In this document: one piece after another, positions 1-5,803 of the stretch | Layout of the letters: each line of letters starts with the position of its first letter | Position numbering within the stretch: the stretch's first letter is position 1 | From: Solirubrobacteraceae bacterium | GTDB lineage: Bacteria; Actinomycetota; Thermoleophilia; Solirubrobacterales; Solirubrobacteraceae | Length of the DNA stretch: 6,824 nt | Assembly: GCA_025455895.1 (NCBI GenBank) | Contig: JALOLQ010000080.1 | Location: 1 to 6,824 of the forward strand | Reading direction: 5' to 3' | Notes under the pieces: generated by a model | The model's input: only the letters and a program-made list of their open reading frames with translations | What the model was told of the DNA's origin: nothing | Databases searched by the model: none | Made by a program: the position numbers and the translations under genes

Positions 1-1
1 G

Positions 2-484
2 GCGGCCGGCGGCCGGGCGCTGCCCAACCGCGTCGGGCACGCGTTCTTCAAGACGCGGATGCGCGAGGAGGACGCGATCTACGGCGGCGAGGTCAGCGGC
101 CACTACTACTTCCGCGACTTCTACTGCGCAGACTCCGGGACGATCCCCGCGCTGCTGATGCTCGAGCTGCTCTCGGTCCGCGGCCAGAAGCTCAGCGAGA
201 TCCTCGCGCCGCTGCGCGAGCGGTACTTCATCTCCGGCGAGATCAACTCCGAGGTCGCCGACGCCGACGCGAAGATGGCCGAGATCGAGGCGACCTACGC
301 CGAGGCCGACCCGCGCCCGCGGCTCGGCCACCTGGACGGGATCAGCGTCGACTTCGAGGACTGGCACTTCAACGTGCGCCCGTCGAACACCGAACCGCTG
401 CTGCGCCTGTGCCTCGAGTCGCTCGTCTCGCACGAGGACATGGAGCGCCGCCGCGACGAGGTCCTCGCGATCATCCGCTCGTGA
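2..484 (+). CDS. manB: Phosphomannomutase/phosphoglucomutase, C-terminal part (5' truncated by window edge)
   Basis: The frame is open from base 2 and ends at TGA 482-484, so only the last 160 residues are visible out of a family length of about 450. Two signatures of the alpha-D-phosphohexomutase family are visible. The sugar-binding loop GEVSGH (encoded 86-103) is followed by a YYFRDFYCADSG stretch, and the phosphate-binding loop RPSNTEP (377-397) is followed by LLRLCLES, as in domain 4. Members interconvert hexose 6-phosphate and 1-phosphate in the cytosol through an active-site phosphoserine; that serine loop lies outside the window. Mannose versus glucose preference cannot be told from this part, although the GEVSGH loop is the one usual in dual-specificity PMM/PGM enzymes. 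The product would feed nucleotide-sugar synthesis for the cell envelope or glycans. The stop codon overlaps the GTG start of the next gene, so the two are probably co-transcribed and translationally coupled. Confidence 0.93.
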   Translation, partial: AAGGRALPNRVGHAFFKTRMREEDAIYGGEVSGHYYFRDFYCADSGTIPALLMLELLSVRGQKLSEILAPLRERYFISGEINSEVADADAKMAEIEATYAEADPRPRLGHLDGISVDFEDWHFNVRPSNTEPLLRLCLESLVSHEDMERRRDEVLAIIRS

Positions 485-1566
485 CCGGCGAGCCGCCCAC
501 GGCGCTGCCGGCCGCCGACTGGGACCCCCACGGCGAGCCCGCGCGCCGCGCCGCCGAACAGGGCATCCACTGCCTCCCGATCCCGACGCCGTTCGCGGTG
601 GGACGGGTCAACGCCTACCTGATCGAGGACGACCCGCTGACGCTGCTCGACAGCGGCCCGAACTCCGGCCGCGCGCTCGACGAGCTCGAGCGGGCGCTCG
701 CGGCGCACGGCCACCGCGTCGAGGACCTCGGGCTGATCCTCGTCAGCCACCAGCACATGGACCACGTCGGCCTCGTCGACATCCTCGCGCGGCGCTCGGG
801 CGCCGAGGTGGCGGCGCTCGGCCTGCTCGCCCCGTGGCTCGCACGCTACGGCGAGTTCCAGGACGCCGACGACGCGTTCGCCGGCGCGGTGATGGCGCGC
901 CACGGGATCCCCGAGGAGACGCGGCTGGCGCTGCGCGCCGTCTCGAGCGCGTTCCGGGGCTGGGGCGCGAAGGCCCAGGTGACGCGCCCCCTGGCCGAGG
1001 GCGACGAGATCGTCCTGCGCGACCGCACGCTCACGGTGCACCACCGGCCCGGGCACTCCCCGTCGGACACCGTCTTCCACGACCCGGCGCGGGGCACGCT
1101 GCTCGCCGCCGATCACCTGATCAAGCACATCTCCTCGAACCCGCTCATCGCCCGGCCGCTGGAATCGCCGCCGGACGACGTCGAGACCGCGCGCGGGCTG
1201 CGCCGGCCGCAGGCGCTGCAGATCTACCTCGAGTCGCTCGCCGCGACGAAGGTCATGGACGGCGTCGACCTCGTGCTGCCGGGGCACGGGCAGGCGATCA
1301 CCGATCACGTCGCGCTGATCGACGAGCGCGCGCGCCTGCACGCGCGGCGGGCCGGGCGGATCCACCGCATGATCGCCGAGCGGCCGCGGACCGCCTACGA
1401 GATCGCCCAGGCGATGTGGGGCAACGTCGCGGTCACGCAGGCGTACCTCACGCTCTCCGAGGTGCTCGGCCACACCGACCTGCTCGTCAACGACGGCCGC
1501 GTGGCCGAGGTCGAGGGGCCCGGCGGCGTGGTCGTGCTCGAGAGCCTGCGCGAGCCCGCGAGCTGA
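481..1566 (+). CDS. Metallo-beta-lactamase-fold hydrolase with C-terminal winged-helix-like domain
   Basis: 361 residues. The GTG at 481 is chosen because it overlaps the previous stop in a GTGA junction, the reading starts cleanly there, and the next in-frame candidate (GTG 598) would cut into the first beta strands of the fold. The metal-binding motif of the superfamily is complete: SHQHMDH (H90, H92, D94, H95), then H192 in RPGHS, D211 in AADH and H269 in LPGHG, consistent with a two-metal (probably zinc) hydrolase. After about residue 285 a helical tail (MIAERPRTAYEIAQAMWG and on to VLGHTDLLVNDGRVAEVE) looks like the winged-helix domain that ends LACTB2-type members. LACTB2 relatives include a ribonuclease and glyoxalase-II-like thioesterases, so the substrate is not predictable here. 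No signal peptide is seen, so it should be cytosolic. It is coupled to the hexomutase upstream, but I see no biochemical link between the two. Its stop abuts the stop of the convergent gene. Confidence 0.93.
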   Translation: MTGEPPTALPAADWDPHGEPARRAAEQGIHCLPIPTPFAVGRVNAYLIEDDPLTLLDSGPNSGRALDELERALAAHGHRVEDLGLILVSHQHMDHVGLVDILARRSGAEVAALGLLAPWLARYGEFQDADDAFAGAVMARHGIPEETRLALRAVSSAFRGWGAKAQVTRPLAEGDEIVLRDRTLTVHHRPGHSPSDTVFHDPARGTLLAADHLIKHISSNPLIARPLESPPDDVETARGLRRPQALQIYLESLAATKVMDGVDLVLPGHGQAITDHVALIDERARLHARRAGRIHRMIAERPRTAYEIAQAMWGNVAVTQAYLTLSEVLGHTDLLVNDGRVAEVEGPGGVVVLESLREPAS

Positions 1567-2004
1567 TCAGCCGATCTCGCCCAGGTGGGCGACGTTCGCG
1601 GCGTCCTGCGGGTCATTGCTCGGCACCGCCGCGAACCAGGCGTCGAGGATCTCGGCGAGCTGCGCCTCGCTGGTGAGCCGCAGCGACAGCGCGAGCACGT
1701 TGGCGTCGTTCCAGCGCCGGGCGCCCGCGGCGGTCGCGGCGTCAGTGCAGAGCGCGGCGCGGATGCCCCGGACCTTGTTGGCGGCGATCGACGCCCCGGT
1801 GCCCGTCCAGCAGCAGACCACCGCCTGGTCGGCGCTCCCCTGGGCGACCGCGCGGGCGGCCGCCTCGCTCGCCCAGGCCCAGTCCTCGCGCTCGCCGTCG
1901 GCGAGCGCTCCGTGCACCGCGACCTCGTGGCCGCGCTCGCGCAGGGCCGCCACGACGGCATCCGCGACACCGGTGCGCTCATCCGCAGAGACCGCGATCC
2001 GCAT
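1567..2004 (-). CDS. rpiB: RpiB/LacA/LacB-family sugar-phosphate isomerase homologue
   Basis: 145 residues, the usual size of the family (about 140-160). The ATG at 2004 is chosen because the protein then begins MRIAVSADERTG, which matches the first strand of RpiB. An in-frame extension far upstream exists but is antisense to the proline dehydrogenase gene. The core CCWTGTGASIAANKVRGIRA (residues 64-83) and WNDANVLALSLR (98-109) place it in the family. By hand alignment to E. coli RpiB, Cys65 matches the catalytic base Cys66, Asp8 matches Asp9, and Asn99 matches Asn100. The two histidines of the classical enzyme (His10 and the ring-opening His99) are replaced by Glu9 and Trp98, and a Gly after the catalytic Cys is Trp66. 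It is therefore a diverged subfamily. Family members isomerise ribose-5-phosphate/ribulose-5-phosphate or other aldose/ketose phosphates in the cytosol, but the true substrate here is uncertain. It is convergent with the hydrolase gene and divergent from the proline operon. No Shine-Dalgarno is seen; the transcript is probably leaderless. Confidence 0.87.
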   Translation of the reverse strand: MRIAVSADERTGVADAVVAALRERGHEVAVHGALADGEREDWAWASEAAARAVAQGSADQAVVCCWTGTGASIAANKVRGIRAALCTDAATAAGARRWNDANVLALSLRLTSEAQLAEILDAWFAAVPSNDPQDAANVAHLGEIG

Positions 2005-2011
2005 GGCGCGA

Positions 2012-2017
2012 AAACTA
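2012..2017 (-). promoter_or_regulatory. Probable -10 element of the rpiB-like gene (leaderless start)
   Basis: Read on the - strand, GGGTAGTTT lies just ahead of the rpiB-like gene. Its TAGTTT hexamer fits the actinobacterial TANNNT consensus. Seven bases separate it from the ATG at 2004, which would place the transcription start at or next to the A of ATG. No Shine-Dalgarno sequence fits in the remaining space. A -35 box is not clear; GCGGAC at 2039-2034, with a 16-bp spacer, is weak. The mirror-image motif serving the opposite gene has the same spacing, which supports the call. Confidence 0.55.
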
Positions 2018-2046
2018 CCCTTGCGCGGGCACGGTCCGCGGGTAGT
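2014..2046. repeat. Inverted repeat ACTACCC-N19-GGGTAGT in the divergent promoter region
   Basis: The 7-bp arms 2014-2020 and 2040-2046 are perfectly complementary around a 19-bp spacer. Each arm contains most of the -10 hexamer of one of the two divergent genes, so the symmetry may simply reflect two copies of the same core promoter. It could instead be an operator for a dimeric regulator covering both promoters. The sequence alone does not separate these readings. Confidence 0.5.
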
Positions 2047-2048
2047 GT
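2021..2048 (+). promoter_or_regulatory. Probable promoter of the proline catabolism operon (leaderless start)
   Basis: TTGCGC (2021-2026) and TAGTGT (2043-2048, inside GGGTAGTGT) are spaced 16 bp apart and resemble a primary-sigma -35/-10 pair with a TANNNT -10. The hexamer ends 7 nt before the GTG start at 2056, so transcription would begin at or within a base of the start codon and the mRNA would be leaderless. That agrees with the absence of a Shine-Dalgarno sequence before this gene. The -35 match is only partial. Confidence 0.5.
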
Positions 2049-2055
2049 CGCGCTC

Positions 2056-3405
2056 GTGGACCCCGCCACGCTCGAGCCGCGGGTACAGGCGATCGGCCGC
2101 GACCTCGCGGCGGCGCTGCCGCGCGGCGGCAAGGGGCCGCTGCGCGCGCTCGACGAGAAGGCGATGGACTACGCCGCCCAGGACGCCGAGCTGCGCGCCG
2201 CGCTGTTCCGGTTCGTGGACGTCGTCCCCGCCTGCCGCAGCCTCGACGACCTCGCACGCCACCTGACGGCGTTCCTCGACGACGTCGGCGACCGGCCGCC
2301 GTCGATCGAGGCGGCGATGCGCATGGGCGACTCGCGCGCCGGGCGCGCCGCGCTCGGCGGTGCCGCGGCGGTCGGCGTGCGGCGGATGGCGCACCGCTTC
2401 ATCGTCGGGGCGACCCCGGCCGACGCGTCGGCCGTCCTGCGCGCGCTGTGGCAGTCCGGCGTCGGCGCGTCGGTCGACCTGCTCGGCGAAGCGACGGTGA
2501 CGAGCGCCGAGGCCGATCGCTACGCCGCGCGCTGCGCCGAGGCGCTCGACGCGCTCGCGGGCGTCTACGCCGGCCTCCCCGCCCGCCCGCTGCTCGAAGC
2601 CGACGGCGCCGGGCCGACCCCGCGCGTGAACCTCTCGGTGAAGACCTCGGCCCTGACTCCGCTGCTGCGCCCCGACGCGCCCGACCTCGGGCGCGAGGAT
2701 GCCGCCGGGCGCCTGCGGCCGCTGCTGCGCCGCGCGCACGCGGCCGGCGCGCACCTGCACATCGACATGGAGAGCTTCGACTCGATCGAGGCGGTCACCG
2801 ACCTCGTCCTGACCGTGCTCGCCGAGGACGAGTTCGCCGCCGGTCCCTCGGCGGGCGTCGTGCTGCAGGCCTACCTGCGCGAGTCTCCGGCGCAGCTCGA
2901 GCGCCTGCTCACCTGGACGCGCGAGCACCAGCGCGCGAGCCCGCTGACCGTCCGGCTCGTGAAGGGCGCCTACTGGGACCACGAGGTCGTCGAGGCCGTG
3001 CAGCACGGCTGGAAGCCGCCGGTCTTCGAGGTGAAGGCCGACAGCGACCGCAACTTCGAGGCGCTCACGCGGCGGCTCGTCGAGGCCCGCGCCGGCGGCG
3101 CCCCGGTGCGGATCGCGATCGCCTCGCACAACCTGCGCTCGGTCGCGCACGCGATCGCCGCCAACGAGCAGGCCGGCGGCGGGCCGGCCGACCTGGAGCT
3201 CCAGGTCCTGCGCGGGCTCGGCGACGAGCTGCAGGCGGCGCTCGCGGCGACCGGGAGGCGGGTGCGCACCTACTGCCCCGTGGGCGACCTCGTCGCCGGC
3301 ATGGCCTACCTCGTGCGCCGGCTGCTGGAGAACACGAGCAACGAGAGCTTCCTGCACGACCAGGCGACCGGCGCGCCGCTCGACGAGCTGCTGGCGGCGC
3401 CATGA
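2056..3405 (+). CDS. Proline dehydrogenase (monofunctional PRODH, FAD-dependent)
   Basis: 449 residues from GTG 2056, chosen because it lies 7 nt after a TANNNT box and no other start codon lies between that box and it in this frame. The enzyme oxidises L-proline to 1-pyrroline-5-carboxylate with FAD, normally passing electrons to the membrane quinone pool; it is the first step of proline catabolism. The beta/alpha-barrel of the PutA PRODH domain begins near FIVGATPADA and SVDLLGEATVTSAEA. Diagnostic residues are visible: LVKGAYWD (K303, matching Lys329 of E. coli PutA by motif), Y406 in TYCPVGDL, and R421, R422 and E425 in YLVRRLLENTSNESF, the proline-carboxylate-binding helix. About 115 N-terminal residues precede the barrel and are helical, Ala/Arg/Asp rich, making it longer than the roughly 300-residue Thermus-type enzyme. 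No DNA-binding ribbon-helix-helix domain as in PutA regulators is present. The stop overlaps the ATG of the next gene, so the two enzymes are made together. Confidence 0.96.
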   Translation: MDPATLEPRVQAIGRDLAAALPRGGKGPLRALDEKAMDYAAQDAELRAALFRFVDVVPACRSLDDLARHLTAFLDDVGDRPPSIEAAMRMGDSRAGRAALGGAAAVGVRRMAHRFIVGATPADASAVLRALWQSGVGASVDLLGEATVTSAEADRYAARCAEALDALAGVYAGLPARPLLEADGAGPTPRVNLSVKTSALTPLLRPDAPDLGREDAAGRLRPLLRRAHAAGAHLHIDMESFDSIEAVTDLVLTVLAEDEFAAGPSAGVVLQAYLRESPAQLERLLTWTREHQRASPLTVRLVKGAYWDHEVVEAVQHGWKPPVFEVKADSDRNFEALTRRLVEARAGGAPVRIAIASHNLRSVAHAIAANEQAGGGPADLELQVLRGLGDELQAALAATGRRVRTYCPVGDLVAGMAYLVRRLLENTSNESFLHDQATGAPLDELLAAP

Positions 3406-4985
3406 GCGCGCTCGCGCCGTTCGCCAACGAGCCGCTCGCCGAGCTGCGCCGCGCACCGGAGCGCGAGCGGCTGCTGGCCGCTCTGCGCGAGCTCGACGCG
3501 GAGCTGCCGCTGCGCGTGCCGGTGTGGATCGGCGACGGGCGGCGCGAGGGCGATGCGATCGTCTCGACCGACCCCGGCGCGCCGGGGCGCGTCGTCGCGG
3601 TGGCCGCGGCGGCGTCGGCGGCCGAGGTCGACGCGGCGGTCGCGGACGCACGGGCCGCGTTCCCGTCGTGGGCGGCGACCCCCGCGGCCGAGCGCGCCGC
3701 CGCGCTCCTGCGGGCCGCCGCGCTGCTGCGCGAGCGCCGGGCGCGGCTCACCGCGCTGGCCGTGCGCGAGTGCGCCAAGCCCTGGGACCAGGCCGACGCC
3801 GACGTCTGCGAGGCGATCGACTTCCTCGAGTACTACGCGCGCGGCGCGGTGATCCTCGCCGAGCGCGACGCCGCCGGGGAGCTGCTCCAGCCGCCCGGGG
3901 AGCGCAACGTGCTCGTCCACCGCCCGCGCGGGGTGTGCGGCGTGATCGCCCCGTGGAACTTCCCGCTCGCGATCCCCCTGGGCATGACCGCGGCCGCGCT
4001 CGCCACCGGGAACTGCGCGCTGCTGAAGCCCGCCGAGCAGGCGCCGGGCTGCGGGGGCGAGCTCGTGCGAGCGCTGCGCGAGGCGGGCGTCCCCGCGGGC
4101 GCCGTGGCGCTGCTGCCGGGCGACGGCGCCACCGGCGCCGCGCTGGCCGCGCACCCGCAGGTGCAGACGATCGCCTTCACCGGCTCGGTCCCGGTCGGGC
4201 TCGAGATCCTGCGCGCGGCGGCCGAGGCCCCGGCGCGCGGGGCCCGCCACCTCCCCCGGGTCGTGGCGGAGACCGGCGGCAAGAACTGCGTGATCGTCGA
4301 CGCCGACGCCGACCTCGACGACGCGGTCCCCGGGATCATCGGCTCGGCCTTCGCCTACGCCGGCCAGAAGTGCTCGGCGGCCTCGCGGGTGCTCGTGCAC
4401 GAGGCGATCGCCGACGCGCTGCTCGAGCGCCTGGCGGGCGCGGCCCAGGTGCTCGTCGTCGGCCAGGCCGAGACGTTCGGGACGACGGTCCCGCCGGTGA
4501 TCGAGCGCGACGCGCAGGAGCGCGTGGCCCGGTACGCCGAGCTGGCCGCGCGGACCGGGCGGCTGGTGGCCGGCGGCGAGACCGCGGTGCCCGCCGAGGG
4601 CTGGTTCCGCGCCCCGGTGATCGCCGCCGACCTGCCCTCGGACTCGCCGGTGCTCCACGAGGAGATCTTCGGCCCGCTGCTCGCCGTCGAGCGCGTGACG
4701 GGCGTCGACGAGGCCTGTGACCGGGTCGACGCCCTGGCCTTCGCGCTCACCGGCGGCCTCTACTGCCGCAACCCGCGCACCGTCGAGCACGTGATCGCGC
4801 GCTCACCGGTCGGCAATCTCTACGTCAACCGCGCGATCACCGGCGCGATGGTCGGCCGCCAGCCGTTCGGCGGCAACCGCCTCAGCGGCACCGGCACGAA
4901 GGCCGGCGGCCCGGACTACCTGCTGCACTTCACCGAGCCGCAGGTCGTCACCGAGAACACGGTCCGCCACGGGCTGGTCGTCTAG
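3402..4985 (+). CDS. pruA: L-glutamate gamma-semialdehyde (1-pyrroline-5-carboxylate) dehydrogenase, RocA/PutA type
   Basis: 527 residues. ATG 3402 overlaps the previous stop as ATGA, and no strong Shine-Dalgarno is present, so translation is probably coupled. It oxidises glutamate-gamma-semialdehyde to L-glutamate with NAD(P)+, the second step of proline catabolism and a step of arginine/ornithine catabolism, in the cytosol. The aldehyde dehydrogenase active site is complete: PWNFP with N186, FTGS in the Rossmann region, general base E290 in AETGGKN, and nucleophile C324 in GQKCSA. IDFLEYYARG, EEIFGPLLAVE, VGNLYVNRAITGA and GGPDYLLHF identify the RocA/Thermus-type P5CDH subgroup rather than a general aldehyde dehydrogenase. 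Length fits that subgroup (about 515-545). It is not fused to the dehydrogenase upstream, unlike PutA of Gram-negative bacteria. The 3' end faces the convergent osmC gene across a hairpin-rich gap. Confidence 0.97.
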   Translation: MSALAPFANEPLAELRRAPERERLLAALRELDAELPLRVPVWIGDGRREGDAIVSTDPGAPGRVVAVAAAASAAEVDAAVADARAAFPSWAATPAAERAAALLRAAALLRERRARLTALAVRECAKPWDQADADVCEAIDFLEYYARGAVILAERDAAGELLQPPGERNVLVHRPRGVCGVIAPWNFPLAIPLGMTAAALATGNCALLKPAEQAPGCGGELVRALREAGVPAGAVALLPGDGATGAALAAHPQVQTIAFTGSVPVGLEILRAAAEAPARGARHLPRVVAETGGKNCVIVDADADLDDAVPGIIGSAFAYAGQKCSAASRVLVHEAIADALLERLAGAAQVLVVGQAETFGTTVPPVIERDAQERVARYAELAARTGRLVAGGETAVPAEGWFRAPVIAADLPSDSPVLHEEIFGPLLAVERVTGVDEACDRVDALAFALTGGLYCRNPRTVEHVIARSPVGNLYVNRAITGAMVGRQPFGGNRLSGTGTKAGGPDYLLHFTEPQVVTENTVRHGLVV

Positions 4986-5001
4986 GTCCGGCCCCCAGTC
5001 C

Positions 5002-5063
5002 ACGGCCCCCTGGCAGGACACGACGGCGCTTGCGACGTCGTGATGAAGCGACGCCCGCACGCG
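5002..5063 (-). repeat. Copy A of a 62-nt direct repeat with a variable central stem-loop
   Basis: Block 1 (5002-5019, + strand ACGGCCCCCTGGCAGGAC) matches 16 of 18 positions in copy B. Block 2 (5042-5063, GATGAAGCG, two variable bases, then GCCCGCACGCG) matches 20 of 22. Between them 22 nt differ from copy B but still fold: CACGACG (5019-5025) pairs with CGTCGTG (5036-5042). The inner CGCTTGCG may add two pairs around a four-base loop. The element lies downstream of osmC on the - strand and just after pruA on the + strand. The - orientation is given because copy B in that orientation is a gene leader; true orientation is unknown. Confidence 0.8.
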
Positions 5064-5095
5064 TCACGGCCGCGCGACGTGCGCGGCCGTGACGC
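5061..5095. terminator. Perfect 15-bp hairpin, possible bidirectional terminator
   Basis: GCGTCACGGCCGCGC (5061-5075) pairs perfectly with GCGCGGCCGTGACGC (5081-5095) around the 5-base loop GACGT. It stands between the converging pruA and osmC genes, where it could end both transcripts. There is no T-run on either side, so it is not a classical intrinsic terminator; T-less hairpins are often proposed as terminators in high-GC actinobacteria. Its outer nine pairs are the same as the stem in repeat copy B, so it may belong to the repeat family instead. Confidence 0.55.
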
Positions 5096-5155
5096 TGCGG
5101 CGCGAAGCGGTCACCCCGCGCCACCGCCGGCGCGAGCGCGCGGCGCGCGCGTGAC

Positions 5156-5184
5156 GGATCTTCCCGAACGCTCAAGGAGGATCC
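5156..5184 (+). other. Imperfect hairpin GGATCTTCC / GGAGGATCC
   Basis: The arms 5156-5164 and 5176-5184 form nine pairs around an 11-base loop. The one non-Watson-Crick position is a U-G wobble in + strand RNA but an A-C mismatch in - strand RNA, so a + strand transcript reading past pruA would fold better. No T-run follows. It may be a second terminator-like structure for pruA or may be chance. Confidence 0.3.
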
Positions 5185-5217
5185 GCCACGCCGACCGTCG
5201 GAGCCGGCCCGGAGCCT

Positions 5218-5736
5218 TCACCCCGCCAGGCTCGTCCGCAGCTCGACCGGGTTGCGGATGCAGTAGGCGCCGGGGCAGTGGGCGTCGGCGGCGGCCTTCA
5301 GCTCCTCGAGCTGCTCGGGGCTCGCGTCGGCGTCGACGTCGAGCTCCCAGTCCAGGCGCTCCACCGGCGGGTCCTCGCCGACGCCCAGCGCGTAGCCCAT
5401 GTTGAAGTCGGTCGTCACCGTCGCGCGCAGCGAGCGCAGCTCGACGCCGGCGAGCGCGGCCTCCTGGGCGAACGACATCGCGTAGCACGCCAGCCCGCCC
5501 CAGAAGCAGTAGGCGAGCGGGTTCGGGGCCTGGCCACGGCCGCCCATCGGCGGCGGGAAGTCCGCGGCGAAGCTCACGCTCGACCCGTCCGGGAGCGGGA
5601 TCTCCGTGACGAACTGCGGCGCACCCTCCTCGACCTGCCACGAACCGTCGAAGCGCACGGCCTGCCGGGCGCTCGCGGGATCGGCCTGCGCGGCGGCGTG
5701 GGTGGCGCGCAGCGCATCGGTGTTCACGTTGTGCAT
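5218..5736 (-). CDS. OsmC/Ohr-family protein (thiol-dependent peroxide-resistance type)
   Basis: 172 residues; ATG 5736 is chosen because AGGGGG lies 8 nt upstream. The protein has the OsmC pattern: an N-terminal beta-rich part (AVRFDGSWQVEEGAPQFVTE), then APNPLAYCFWGGLACYAMSF leading into a long helix, then TVTTDFNMGYALGV, and a second cysteine motif DAHCPGAYCIRNPVEL near the C-terminus. Cys84 and Cys154 correspond by position to the peroxidatic and resolving cysteines of the family; Cys77 and Cys159 are additional. Family enzymes act as cytosolic dimers that reduce organic or inorganic peroxides using thiols, but many OsmC-like members have unknown substrates. The FWGGLACYAMSF stretch differs from the LLLAALGSC seen in standard OsmC, so this is a less-studied subgroup. 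It lies between two direct repeats, 78 bp downstream of the MMPL transporter gene on the same strand. Confidence 0.88.
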   Translation of the reverse strand: MHNVNTDALRATHAAAQADPASARQAVRFDGSWQVEEGAPQFVTEIPLPDGSSVSFAADFPPPMGGRGQAPNPLAYCFWGGLACYAMSFAQEAALAGVELRSLRATVTTDFNMGYALGVGEDPPVERLDWELDVDADASPEQLEELKAAADAHCPGAYCIRNPVELRTSLAG

Positions 5737-5740
5737 CTCA

Positions 5741-5803
5741 ACGACCCCCTGGTAGGACGCGTCACGGCTCGTCCGTGACGCGATGAAGCGCAGCCCGCAC
5801 GCG
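5741..5803 (-). repeat. Copy B of the direct repeat; forms most of the osmC 5' leader
   Basis: Block 1 is 5741-5758 and block 2 is 5782-5803. The central stem is CGCGTCACGG (5758-5767) with CCGTGACGCG (5773-5782), a perfect 10-bp stem with a 5-base loop that reads ACGAG on the - strand. Its sequence is unrelated to the stem in copy A but is paired in the same place. The copy fills most of the 78-bp gap (5737-5814) between the MMPL stop and the osmC start. It may be a leader RNA element, a regulator binding site, or a terminator for the MMPL transcript. Confidence 0.8.
5745..5750 (-). promoter_or_regulatory. Shine-Dalgarno AGGGGG of osmC, inside the repeat
   Basis: On the - strand AGGGGG ends 8 nt before the ATG at 5736, an ideal spacing. 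It is the only strong ribosome binding site in the window and is part of conserved block 1 of repeat copy B. The same CCAGGGGG is conserved in copy A, although no gene follows there. Confidence 0.7.

Larger units (their letters stand above)
4986..5217. other. Intergenic region between convergent pruA and osmC
   Basis: This 232-bp stretch holds no convincing gene; the open frames across it have low-complexity Arg/Pro/Ala composition and no family motif. It contains repeat copy A, the adjacent 15-bp hairpin and a third imperfect hairpin, all described separately. An AAGGAGG at 5174-5180 on the + strand looks like a Shine-Dalgarno, but no start codon follows at a usable distance. Confidence 0.8.

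Noticed and set aside
2448..3401. + strand open frame joined in frame to pruA, suggesting an 845-residue protein
   Set aside because: The first 318 residues are an out-of-frame shadow of the proline dehydrogenase gene; ATG 3402 gives a P5C dehydrogenase of normal length.
2005..3651. Long - strand open frame continuous with the rpiB-like gene, which would give a 694-residue fusion
   Set aside because: The part upstream of 2004 is antisense to the proline dehydrogenase gene, is Arg/Ala/Gly rich and has no domain; the RpiB fold begins exactly at the ATG at 2004.
3306..4790. Long - strand open frame antisense to pruA
   Set aside because: It has shadow composition typical of high-GC DNA and no recognisable motif, while the opposite strand has a complete catalytic enzyme.
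4803..5060. Possible small - strand gene starting after the CCAGGGGG of repeat copy A (GTG near 5003)
   Set aside because: It lies almost wholly antisense to the conserved C-terminus of pruA, and the peptide has no family features.
5040..5405. + strand open frame over the intergenic region and osmC antisense
   Set aside because: Arg/Pro-rich, it crosses the hairpins and runs antisense to a well-supported OsmC gene.
5751..5781. Resemblance to a REP/RAYT element (GTAG followed by a stem)
   Set aside because: Copy B has GTAG before the stem, but copy A has GCAG, and there is no transposase nearby; too weak to name.
5759..5781. Copy B stem as a classical intrinsic terminator of the MMPL gene
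   Set aside because: No T-run follows on the - strand, and the conserved flanks are not explained by a terminator alone; a termination role remains possible.
5002..5803. Repeat copies as integron attC sites or a CRISPR pair
   Set aside because: No GTTRRRY/RYYYAAC core is present, there are only two copies about 740 bp apart, and there is no spacer array, integrase or cas gene.
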